Source: Dipteronia dyeriana (lineage: Eukaryota; Streptophyta; Magnoliopsida; Sapindales; Sapindaceae). Taken from it: DNA of 64,000 nt. The notes under the pieces are model-generated. The model saw nothing but the letters and a program-made list of their open reading frames with translations, had not been told where the DNA came from and ran no database searches. Below are positions 46,313 through 56,853 of the stretch, piece after piece. Every line of letters begins with the position of its first letter. Position 1 is the first letter of the stretch. The stretch lies in NCBI GenBank assembly GCA_032871835.1, contig CM065297.1:21395098-21459097 (forward strand), given 5' to 3'. A program made the position numbers and the translations under genes.

Positions 46313-46850
46313 CTAGATAATAAGGGCAGAACCTTTGGTGAGCAGAATCTCATAGGGCAGAGATGTCATCGGAGCTAAACCCCCACTTGGGTAGGAGAGG
46401 ACGAACTAGTCAACGGCCTCGTTTTGTTCAGAAATCCTCGATTGAGGTCTATTACTTACACTGGGAGTTACAGAGGTGGTGGAATAAAAGGTTCCAAGGC
46501 CCACCACTGTTCAAGGAGGTACTGTAAAGGGCGGTGAATTGTAGCAATGATGGAAGAAGTAAAAGCAGCAACAGTGGAGCTACGAGCCACAATAGTAGTA
46601 GCAGGTGGAGCAACAGAGCCCTGGCCTTTCACCCTGGTAAGCCAGGATGTGAAGACATCCGTCTGAGACATGGGTCTAGAGGTGAGAGGTGCCATGGGAA
46701 TCCTAACTAGTATACGCCTCGTCTTGACAAGGGAAGAAGGGGGCATAGTAGTCTGCGTAGTGGAAGGACTAGATGGAGAAGGAAAGCTTGGAGGGGTCTG
46801 GTTGTCGAGTAAGTCGGGCTACCGCTGAACCGATAGTGGAATAGCATAAC

Positions 46851-46927
46851 CTACACAAATTAATAGAGAATTAGAATACCTAAACGACATGAAAGAAACA
46901 CGTATCAATAAGAAACAAAGAGGTTAC
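46851..46927 (-). other. Intron 1 of element E antisense gene
   Basis: 77 bp, with donor CTG/GTAACC and acceptor TTGTGTAG/GTTATG on the minus strand. It matches the 79-bp interval at 1970-2048 in position and size. Confidence 0.55.
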
Positions 46928-47928
46928 CAGAAGAAGAAGCAGCAGTTGTGATGCATAGATACCGGTTCACTTTACCCAAATCATAAGCATCCGAGGTAGG
47001 AAACTTCAAGTTGACATACTTACGGTCGACGATTTCTTTCAAGATTACTCTTGATTCAGCCAGCAGAGACATCTTCCCCCAGACCGGTTTGTCGTTAAAT
47101 TAGGTAAAGACTAGATACTATGTCCCCTTAATGAAAACATAGCTCCCCAATCTCCACCGACCACCACTAATTCTTCATGGTGGCATCCGGTATAATGAAT
47201 TTCAAATTGTTCTTCACTCAAAGATAGAACTACCCTTTGTGACCAAGAGTTAAGGTAATAATCAGGAAAAAGAAACTACAACTCATATAATCCCGGTTCT
47301 TTCTCGGTGCAATCCTTTTGGCACTGCTCATTCCATAGAACAATGAAACCCACCAGGTGCCTCCACAACCCTTGTGTCAATTGGAGGGAGCATGCTGAAG
47401 GGTATGAAGCACCCTAAGGAGAGATGGGTTGAGAGGTAACCTCACTCTAGTTTCATAGGTAGCAGTATGAATAGAGAGCACGTCGGGGAGAAGACTATAT
47501 ACATCGTACCTCCTATAAGGAACAATGATCGTGATGCTGTCAAGGACGTCGAACCTCTCCCTCAGATGATCGATCGACTCCACAATAGTTGTGGAATCAG
47601 GGATTATTCAAAAATCATATGGCAGGAAAAGTACCCCTTCTATTGCAACAGCGACAGTGTTAGCCTCGACCCGACCTCTTACTGCCTCAACCTTGCCTGA
47701 CTCCCTTTCCGAGTCTCCTTCGAATATTTTGATTGGGGCATCTTAGTTGTTTGAAAAGCCTGTCCTAATGAAGTTATTCCGGTCAGAACGACAACATGTT
47801 TGCAGAGTAAGGGTGCCACTTTCTCTATTATCTTCTTCCCAAGCACGTTTACTGCCATCGAGTCTCAAGGAGTCACCCTCCACCAATCTTTTGACACTAT
47901 CAAGGTTAAAAATCAACACGGTGACCAC

Positions 47929-48302
47929 GGATTCGAGTTTTAAAAAGTCGAGAGGAGAAAACTAGAGAGAAGTGAAAAGGACAGAAGAGCTTAGGGTTTT
48001 TTCAAATTTTTGAAGTAAATGATTTAAGAGCATGAGAGAAAACAAAGAGGAGGCCGAGTTTATATAGGTGTAATGGAACAGTAATCGGTGACAGAAGCAT
48101 GACCGAGAAGGCGAGATTCTCACCTCGATACTAGTAAACAGCCAAAATCTCTCATTTTTTAAATGGCAAATTTCCCCCTCGCTTGACACATGGTCATCAA
48201 ATTTAATAAAAAGATTTCTTCCCTAGTAGCCGGTTGAAAACAGAAAATTTTCTAAACGAAACAGGAAATTTGACTTCAACCCCAAATCAATCACCGGTGT
48301 TT
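47929..48302 (-). promoter_or_regulatory. Leader and promoter region of element E antisense gene
   Basis: On the minus strand, TATATAAA at 48066-48059 forms a good plant TATA box about 130 bp upstream of the start position. The interval after it is pyrimidine-rich, like a plant 5' UTR. The same region of the host element is 560-974. Promoter activity is inferred from motif and spacing only. Confidence 0.45.
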
Positions 48303-48319
48303 AAGTCGGAGGGGACTTT
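48303..48319 (+). other. Element E polypurine tract
   Basis: AAGTCGGAGGGGACTTT lies directly before the LTR start TGTTAATAGCC. It identifies the following LTR as the 3' LTR of a plus-strand element. Confidence 0.75.
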
Positions 48320-49356
48320 TGTTAATAGCCAAATTTGGCAAGGGCTAAAAGGAAATTTTTCTCCTAGTTAGCACCTGGTAGAAAGCGTCTCCATACACTA
48401 GATATGTACCATACACAATGGTTTACCTCAAAGTGCAAGGTCTAGAACAACCTAGGTACCTTGACATCATTGAAGTAGCAAGATGAAGCTCATGTATTCT
48501 CGTTGACCAACTGGTACCTAAATACCTTGGCTTTACCCTGTTAACCTGTCAGGGTACTTATCCTGCCTTTCTAGTAGAAGGGAACATGCCTGTAAAGATT
48601 AAAAGAGATCGCAAAACTCTAATAAGATCAACCAGACGCCTTGTTACTAGAATGGTACCTCGAGGTACCTCTCCAGAGAAACCAATCAGGCGCCACGTCA
48701 CCAGAATGATACCCTAGGGTACCTCGCTAATAAGCTGGTACCTCAGGGATACCTAACCACTGGCATTAGTTAAGCTCCACCTCACCATGATGGTACCTCT
48801 AGATACCTCACAAGCATACGTGTACTCTAAGATACTTTACCATATCACTGGGTCAATGCTTTGAAGTACCACGCCAATAACAAAGGAAGTTGAATTATTC
48901 TCCAAGGTGTAAGCAAACTCCACGTATGTATAATTATAGTGACAGAGTCCAAAAAGGAAACAAACATGTTTCCTGCCAAGATATCCTCTGCCAACCGATT
49001 CTCTAGGGTCAATCATATTAAGTGAAAAATCCCACCAAATGGGGGATGAAGATCAATCCAGTGATCTTCGGAGTGTGCGCCAAGGATAAACCTTAGCTAC
49101 TTCATTTATAATTATAAGGTTAAAATCGACTGGAGGAGAGTGATAAAAAAACAAAAAGAGCAATGACTTGATTATACTGTTTAAAATGAGCCTAGCCATC
49201 ACCGTTAAGAGTTGTGTCCACTTATCGACATATACGAGTTTGCCACCTCTAAATGGGTTAAGCCAGAAAGATAGAGATTGAGAGTTTCATACCATTAAAT
49301 TGTTATCATTTTAATATACTCATTGCTCTATTTGATCAAGAATATCTTCTAATACA
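48320..49356 (+). repeat. Element E 3' LTR
   Basis: 1037 bp, starting TGTTAATAGCC and ending AATACA. It matches the interrupted LTR at 2057-12071 throughout and shows the empty copia-1 target near 48770-48800. It contains many GGTACC palindromes, mostly in its first half. Confidence 0.85.
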
Positions 49357-50073
49357 TAGTCATTTTTTTCATCAGTCTCACCACTTTTACACATGCAACC
49401 GGTACTAAAGATACCTACCCAAACCGCGATCCTTCGTGGTCGTAATCTTATAGGTGTTAGCTGAGTTTCTCACATAGAGCAAATTTTCGGCTAACATTAT
49501 TGTTCCTCTACCAGTCCTGTAAAAGTCTTTACCTTCTGATGATCTGCCCTTTTTCCCTTCATCCTACTCCTCTAAGATCTTCCAAAACTTGACCGCTAGA
49601 ACCCCCTTCCTTCCACCTTGGCAGGACAAGGCAATCATGTAGCTGTCTTGACTAGAGTTCCAAGGGTACCTCATACTCCCTCTTCTCGACTCGGATCCTA
49701 GATAGATGTGTTTGCATCCAGGTTTGGAAGGATGATCGATCAAGACTCCTCTGCTCTTACTCCTACATCTGCTGCTGTTGTTGCTACTACCTCTACCGTT
49801 GCTTCCACTACCTCTACTTCTGCCGCTATTGCTTCTATTTTTTTCTTCTCCCCCTTCTACTACTGCTCCTTCCAGGGTAATGAGAGGTGTTAATCCAACT
49901 ATAGTCACTTCTGTTATGGCTCATTGTGATCAGTCCCGGTCCCGATCGATGATTACTAGCCATGATGAAGTCCAAGATTAGTTTATACTCTCCTACCCTG
50001 GTGGATGACTGGGGCAATGAATTCCTTGCTAGTGGACTTACCGATGACCAAGGGTTCAGTCCTTCTAGTCGAG

Positions 50074-50155
50074 GTAAAATACACTGCTTCTTATTCTCAC
50101 ATATGTACGCGTTTGGTGTCTGGGTTTTAATTAATATGTCTGATGTAACTTGTAG
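50074..50155 (+). other. Intron 2 of host antisense gene
   Basis: 82 bp, with donor CGAG/GTAAAATAC and acceptor ACTTGTAG/GTC. It matches the 46221-46312 intron of element E. Confidence 0.6.
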
Positions 50156-50485
50156 GTCTTCAATTACAATGTTGCCATGAGCCATCAGGTTACTTCTTTC
50201 AGAGGGCATGCTGAAGCTAAGGAGGTAGAACTTGAAGGAGCCTGGAATGAGCTCACTCGATTTTAGGCTACCAACAAAGAGTAAAACCAGTCATTGGACA
50301 AGGCTGAGAGGTCTCTTGAAGAAGTCAAGTGTAGCTTAGAGTGATACTAGCATTCGTTTGACACGAAGACCCTTAGGTTTGAGTGATGAGCTTTTGAGAG
50401 AGACAATGCTAGGGAGAAGTTCTGAGAATTATAGAAGGAGAACCGAGCTTTGTGAGCTAAGGTATCAGGCTTGGAGTTCGAGGTA

Positions 50486-50490
50486 GACAC
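50486..50490. repeat. Target-site duplication of copia-2, left copy
   Basis: GACAC, repeated at 59314-59318. Confidence 0.95.
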
Positions 50491-52026
50491 TGTAGGGAAA
50501 AAATGGTTTAGAAACGCAACGGAAGCGTGAAAAAAACGAGATTAGGGTTTGCGTATAAATAAAATTTTTCCTTTTTATGCAACGAGAACCTGAACCCTAG
50601 ATTTATTGATGTATATAAGAGTATCGTACCTTTTTCGCGTAACGATTGAACAAGCGCTGAATTAATTCTGCAAGATCTTCCAATCCAATCACGAACGTGA
50701 ACTACCTAGGAGTTTGGGCTCCCTTTCTTTAAATTGTATTCCTGAGGATGGAGACAAAGCAAATATCTTTTCTTTGTTAGTTACAAATATCCTCCAAGAG
50801 AAAAAATCTAAGAACGTCCGGTCACTTGTGAACTATCAATCAATTTGATTGTAACTTGCGTGAACCTTGATTCGATGTTGTACACAAAACCCTTTTGATA
50901 TAAAGGATATTAGTATACTATCGAATACAAAAGCGTTCCCCTTTTTTCTCTACTTGGTCGAATTCACACACCATTGCTTAGAAAAGATTGAATTTTGTCT
51001 AGAGTAAAATCAGATTTTTCTCCCTCAAAATTCTATGACAACCGAATTCTTCACTAAGAAAAATATAGCTTGGCTGAAATTCCTCTCTAATGCCTTAGGG
51101 CTGGCCAAATTTATCATCCACATATATATATAGGTTCATAAATCCTTTCCTAAGAAGGATTCACTTGGTTGGCAAGAATCCTTTCCTTAGGTGGATTTAT
51201 TTGGTAGATAGAATCCTTATCTTAGAAGAAAACTAACTACTCCTTTAACTATATATTGTGTTGGCTGAATTTCCCTTGTTTGATTTAGATTAGGAGTGTT
51301 TAATCTTTCCTAAGAAAGATTACTTGATGGACAAGAATCCTATTGTTAGGTAGATTAACTTGGTGGTTATGTATCCTTTTCAAATAAGAATTCTACCACT
51401 AAGTATTTTTACTTGGTGACCAAGAATCCTTTAAAGAATTCTTTCCTACACCAAGACTCCTAATCCTACTCAATAGTGTGTTTGTAACCATATTAAAGAC
51501 ATCCTAATTTGATTAGATAAATAACTCCTTTTATTTATCTACTTATCAAATATAGTCTTTAACATTACTATACTACCAACAATAGTATAGTTTTAGGAGA
51601 CCATCTCTTAATAGGAAAAGATTTTAGGAGACCATCTCCTATTCAATGCACCCAGTGCACTAGATTCTTTTGCTTAAAGACACCACACTTTGATTATTTT
51701 AGACTCATCATAACACATTTGATCCCACTCAAATGCTAGCAAAAGAATCTACAACTTTGACAAGATAAAGGCGCCCAACCTTCTATCTTAAGTTGTGAAT
51801 ATTATTCAAGACTAACTAAAGAACTGTGTCTACCTCATACATATCTAGATGTATGAACAATTCTTCTTTTCTCATAGTTTTTTGACCTTATGATTATTTA
51901 CTTTTGACAATTATAATAATTAAACTATAAATGCTATAAGATTTGTTAAACTAGAAATCACTTTATTCATAAGAAAAGATTGTTAATTACAATATTACAC
52001 TCTTGCTATCGAGCATAATCCTAACA
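50491..52026 (-). repeat. Copia-2 3' LTR with internal deletion
   Basis: It starts TGTAGGGAAAAAATGG and ends CCTAACA. Compared with the 5' LTR it lacks about 0.95 kb (equivalent to about 57990-58928). At the junction (51595-51645) a segment containing TTTTAGGAGACCATCTCCTA is present twice. Because reverse transcription makes identical LTRs, this deletion came after insertion. Confidence 0.9.
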
Positions 52027-52041
52027 ATCTCCCACTTGCTC
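52027..52041 (-). other. Copia-2 polypurine tract
   Basis: On the minus strand this reads GAGCAAGTGGGAGAT, immediately before the 3' LTR. It is the normal plus-strand primer of copia elements. Confidence 0.85.
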
Positions 52042-53838
52042 TATAGCAAATGTGTCATATCTCTCATCCCCATATTCTCTAGATGCCCATCAAAACTCTT
52101 TTGAGGAAGAGTCTTTGTAATGGGATCCGTTAGATTTTCTACTGAGGCAATCTTGGTACTCGTCAAGTCACCCCTATGCACAATTTCCCTTACAGGGTGA
52201 TACTTTCTTTCAATGTTTCCCTCTCTTATGACTTCTTGGTTCTCTCGAATTAGCCACTGCTCCATTATTGTCACAATAGATAGTGATCTGCTTATTCGCA
52301 TCAGGAACCACTTCCAAGTCAATCAAGAATTGGCGGAGCTAGATAACCTTTCTAGCAGCCTTGCATGCAGCAACATACTCAGCTTCCATGGTGGAATCAG
52401 CAATACAAGATTACTTGATACTCCTCCATATGACTGCCCCTCTTCTAATGGTAAACACAGATCCTGATGTTGATCTCATGGAGTCAGAATCTGACTGAAA
52501 ATTAGAATCTGTATACCCAACGGGAATTAAATTCCCTCCACAGTATACAAGCATATAATCTCTCATTCTCCTAAGATACTTGAAAATATGCTTGACTGTC
52601 GTCCAGTGATCAAGTCCAGGCTTCGATTGAAACCTGCTAACTACACCCACAGCAAAACAAATATCTGGTCTAGTGTAGAGCATTACATACATGAGACTTC
52701 CAACTGTCAAAGTATACGGAATCCTTCTCATGAATTGCTCTTCATGCTCATTCTTAGGAACTTGTTCCTTCGAAAGTTTGATTACATGCCTGAAAGGTAA
52801 CATACCTTTCTTGGAATCTTGCATGGAAAACCTAGACAAGATTTTGTCTATGTATGAATCTTGGGATAATGCAATCGTTATATTCTTTCTATCCCTTATG
52901 ACTTGGATACCAAGAATATAACTTGCTTCTCCTAAGTCCTTCATATCAAATTGTTTTGCTAACCCTTCTTTTATTGATGTCAATACACCTACATCGTTTC
53001 CGATGAGTAGTATATCATCAACGTAAAGAACCAGGAAAACCAACTTGTCACCTTTAATCCTTTAGTATACACAAGGTTCATCAAGGTTTTGAATAAATCC
53101 AAAACCTTTAACGGCTTGATCAAACCTTATGTTCCAGGATCTGAATGCTTGCTTCAATCCATATATGGATCTTTGCAACTTGCATACCCTTTCCTCTTGG
53201 CCCTTTTCAATGAATCCTTCTAGTTGCATCATGTAGATGCTTTCATCAAGACTTCCATTAAGGAAAGCTGTCTTGACGTCCATTTACCAAATCTCTAGGT
53301 CTAGAGATGCCACAATGGATAAGAGTATCCTAATGGATTTAAGCATGGCCACAGGAGAGAAGGTTTCTTCATAATCGATACCTTCCTTCTGTGTGTAACC
53401 TTTAGCTACCAATCTAGCCTTAAAGGTTTCCACCTTTCCATCCATTCCTCTTTTCCTCTTATATACCCACTTGCACCCGATGGGTTTTATCCCTTTAGGC
53501 AAGTCTACAAGAGACCAGACTTTATTTTTGAACATAGATTCAATTTCGGATTGCATTGCCTTTTGCCAATGGCGACAATCAACATCTTCCATTGCTTCCT
53601 TGTACGTATAGAGATCATCGTCATCTGGAAGATTCTCTACAGATTCTCCTAGACCGATGTATCTTTCAGGTTGTCTAACAACCCTCCCACAACAACGAGG
53701 TATGGTGGATTGTTGATCTTGTGTTGGTACGGAATTTACAATTGGGCTTGGTTGCGAAACCTCTTGTGGAATTGTATACCCTAAAAGCTCTTTTCGGACA
53801 ATTCTACTTTTAGGCATAAAATTATTCATATAGTCCTC
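52042..53838 (-). pseudogene. Copia-2 reverse transcriptase and RNase H
   Basis: The frame entered at 53829 continues to 52411, broken by TAA at 53284 (Gln codon CAA in copia-1) and TAA at 53062. RT blocks: [66 protein letters not shown] and the catalytic YVDD at 53025-53014. RNase H follows with YLRRMRDYMLVYCGG, YTDSNFQSDSDSMRSTSG and, after another TAA at 52411, SCIADSTMEAEYVAA. A frame change near 52320 leads to the C-terminal HRGD and DPITKTLPQKSF blocks in 52322-52041. Without these lesions the region would be full length. Confidence 0.9.
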
Positions 53839-54977
53839 TTCTAGAAATTTAGCATTTGTCGAAACAAATACTTTTAAGATCTGAACGACTATAAGAGTAA
53901 TATCCTTTTGTTCCTTTTGGATACCCTACAAATATTCATGTTTCTGAATGAGACTCCATCTTCTCTGTCTTTCCTTTTAACACATGCACAGGACATCCAA
54001 ATATCCTTAAGTGTTGTAAACTAGGCTTTCACCCAGCCCACAACTCATGCGGTGTTTTAGGAACCGACTTAGATGGTACATCTTTTAGAATATACATGGC
54101 AGTTTGTAAAACATATCTCCAAAAAGAACTAGGGAGCGTTAAATAACTCAACATAGACCTAACCATATCCAAAAGAGTTCTATTTCTCTTTTCTGCCACC
54201 CCATTTTGTTGAGGTGTGCCTGGTACAGAAAACTGAGAAATTATTCCATTATCAATAAGATATTGTCGAAACCCACCAGATAGATTTTCTCCACCACGAT
54301 CAGACCTCAAGATTTTTATACGTTTCTCAAGCTGATTTTCCATTTCAGCTTTAAATGCTTTGAACATATCAAAAGCATCCGACTTATGTCTCATGAGATA
54401 CACATAGCCAAATCTTGAGTGATCATCCATGAAAGTGATGAAGTACTCATATCCACCTCTAGCTTGAATGCTTATAGGTCCACACACATCAGTGTGTATC
54501 AATCCTAAACATTCAATGGCTCTTGCGCCTTTGGTCATAAACGACCTTTTGGTCATTTTACCTTCCAAACAAGATTCACAAGTTGGTAGATCATCAACAT
54601 TTAAGTCACTTAGAGGTCCGTCACATACCAATCTTTTAATCCTATTAAGGTTAATATGACCTAGGCGCAAATGCCACAGGTAGGTTTCATCTTTTGATAA
54701 TTTTACTCTTTTATGATTAGGTTCCGTTGATTCTGTATCTAACAAGTGAGAGATATTTCCATGCAAATAGAATAAACCATTTTCCAATGTACCTTTGCAA
54801 ATAAATTTGTTTATTCTTACTAATAATAAAACCTTTATTAAAAGTAATCGAATATCCAAATTTATTTAGACAAGAAACCAAAATTAAATTCCTCTTGAAT
54901 ATTGGTACATAATAAACGTTTATTAAATCTAAATGCCTACTAAGAATCAAAATTGATTTTAATATCTCCCAGTACAC
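53839..54977 (-). pseudogene. Copia-2 GAG-pre-integrase and integrase
   Basis: Frame 54859-54029 has the zinc-binding segment (YLWHLRLGHINLNRI; CESCLEGKMTKRSF) and the DDE core: Asp in LIHTDVCGP, Asp in LRSDRGGENL and Glu in NGVAEKRNRT. A 1-bp insertion in a T run near 54811 separates it from the protease/pre-integrase start in 54977-54811. TGA at 54029-54031 replaces an Arg CGA of copia-1. A further 1-bp insertion in an A run near 53873 separates the integrase C-terminal part ([12 protein letters not shown]) from RT. Confidence 0.9.
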
Positions 54978-55230
54978 TAGTAGACACCAATGCTTAATTG
55001 CCTAAATGCAAGTTGAATTCATTCTTATTCAGTCTATTCCTTTGACCCTTTTCACCACAGAAGAAACATTTTCCTTTGATCATGGTTACTTTCTTGGTCT
55101 CCTTCTAAGAATACTCAAGTTGCTTTTTCTTCTGTTATCTCTTGACCTTCTAACGGGTCTTAACATTAGCAACTTTACCAACCATATGAATCCTTATCTA
55201 GAGACATCATAATATCGACAGCAGTCTCAA
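54978..55230 (-). pseudogene. Copia-2 gag remnant with zinc knuckle
   Basis: The minus strand near 55080-55050 encodes KGKCFFCGEKG, the start of a CCHC knuckle. The upstream Gag core present in copia-1 (6507-6256) is deleted at about 55190. The region ends near the protease start (LHLGN). Confidence 0.65.
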
Positions 55231-56835
55231 TTCCTTCATGTTACTATTGCAACACATTGGAGATGATGGCCATAATGTAACGTACATTTATCCATCTCTT
55301 CTAAAGACTTCCATATTGATACTCATCTCTTTGCTCCTAAGTAGATTCATTAGTTTGGTGGTTAAGGAATATACAGAATGAACTTATACTTTTTAGCTTG
55401 CAACATCAACCAATATTCCTTTTCCATGTGACATAATTATCACCAGTTAAAGCATTGTCTTTAAGGATGTTCATTAGGGATGGGGTCATGATTTCTTTTT
55501 AATAACAAAAATTATATAAGTAAACAATCATGATATAGCACTTTTGAATATTTATCTTGAATTAAATAAAATAATTCAATCGTAAAAATTCAACGGTGAT
55601 CCAACAACCATAAATGTCACGCCTCCTTTGGAAGTACGTACCATTTACTAGTTGGACTAGGTCCCACCTAATTGTTAACATAACAACCAACGTTTTATTT
55701 TTAGCCTTGTGATTTTATTAACAAGAACTCTTGGGAGGATATTAATAAACTCACATTGAGTGTGTTACCAAGTTATCGACCTTCAATATAATTCCTCACG
55801 AATATCCCTCCTTTGGGAGTAGATATCGTTTGGGCTAATTGTCTAGTCTATCCTTGTAAGGAAGTATCTTGCTAAATTCCATTCATGAATACCTCTTGGG
55901 AGGTTATTCACAAAACATAATGCTCAACTAAACTTGGAGGCCGTAGGTGTTCCAAAGCACCTTATCCCACTCAATTGTTTAAGGCGTGTGATCGAATTCC
56001 AAAGAATGATTTATCAAGTTATCTAGATGCCAATTTAGATACTTAAACCATTCAATGCATGTTCATACCAAAAGAGATATATGAGTAGCACTCTTATTCT
56101 ATATGACATGTTATCAAACAATGACAAACATTGCAATATTTACAAAAATATAAATAGCTACAATTTTGGTCCATCCTAGAAAAACAAGTAAATTACATAT
56201 ATCTTGGAATACAAGAAGTTCTTTCTTGGCGAACAAGTCTTCACACAACCTTCGTCGTTCGGACTCCCTCGGCTACCACCCATGGGTGTGAGCACCCCTT
56301 GCCCTTACTCATGGGCGTGCGCATGTCACAAGCCCATAAAGGGCTGCCATGCGCAGCCCATAGCTACAACAAGGGCTGCCGTGCGCAGCCCATGCCGCAA
56401 CAAACGTGGCTGCGCGCTCTTCGCACGCACGTTTGTTGTTACGGCTCGCACGGTCCCTAACTTGTTCCAGTTACTCCTAATTCTTCAAACCTTCGAGTAT
56501 TCGAAACTTGAATGTATTACAGAAGAATTTACGTAACAAAATACTGCTGTTTTTTTTTTATTACAACAACAAAATAAAAAAAAACTTAGAACCTACCAAG
56601 AAGGAAATTATGGCGATAATAGACCACCCTTCCAGTTGCAATCCCAAAACAAAATTACATTGAAATTCTAGAACCAAAATTGAGCAATAACAATCCACAT
56701 ATAAAACATACATATATCTATACATTCCAATGTAAATATATATGCGAATACCTAGAGTGCCATCTCTTTCTAAAACATGTATATATAAAATAAAAGAAAA
56801 AGATTCACGAACACATACATCAATCAAGGGTACAA
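55231..56835 (-). other. Copia-2 5' leader
   Basis: A 1.6-kb region aligned with copia-1 6580-9233 minus its duplication. It contains one GC-rich block at 56270-56455 with CCCATGGG and GCGCAGCCCATG motifs, in otherwise AT-rich sequence. Open frames over the block are on both strands and not conserved as protein. No convincing gag N-terminus is visible. Confidence 0.6.
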
Positions 56836-56851
56836 CCAGGCTCTGATACCA
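56836..56851 (-). other. Copia-2 primer-binding site
   Basis: TGGTATCAGAGCCTGG on the minus strand, two bases inside the 5' LTR. It is the canonical initiator-Met tRNA site of plant copia elements. Confidence 0.95.
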
Positions 56852-56853
56852 AT

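Larger units (their letters stand above)
45421..47928 (-). pseudogene. Antisense gene of element E (Transposase_28-like), with introns
   Basis: It is transcribed opposite to gag-pol. The codon at 47928 that aligns with the host ATG is GTG. Exon 1 contains VEGDSLRLDGSKRAWEEDNR, then a domain resembling the plant 'putative gypsy-type transposon' family (LRERFDVLDSITIIVPYRRY; LPLNPSLLRVLHTLQHAP; HLVGFIVLWNEQ). Intron 1 follows (46927-46851), then a Ser/Thr-rich exon (TTIVARSSTVAAFTSSIIAT) and intron 2 (46312-46221). The last exon has FKYNIWASHRMASLRS, a possible coiled coil, LPLPFDL and an acidic tail ending at TAA 45421-45423. Several stops and frame changes are present. The cellular role is unknown, and related antisense ORFs occur in other plant Tat elements. 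Confidence 0.7.
49357..50490 (+). pseudogene. Antisense gene of host Tat element, second part
   Basis: It continues the gene broken at 2056. The Ser/Thr-rich stretch (frame 49708-49893, SSALTPTSAAVVATTSTVAS) matches the same stretch of element E. Then come DDWGNEFLASGLTDDQGF, intron 2 (50074-50155), and VFNYNVAMSHQVTSF, followed by a helical, charged region (LEGAWNELTRF, SLDKAERSLEEVK) interrupted by stops. Copia-2 is inserted at 50490. The last exon resumes at 59314. Confidence 0.65.
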
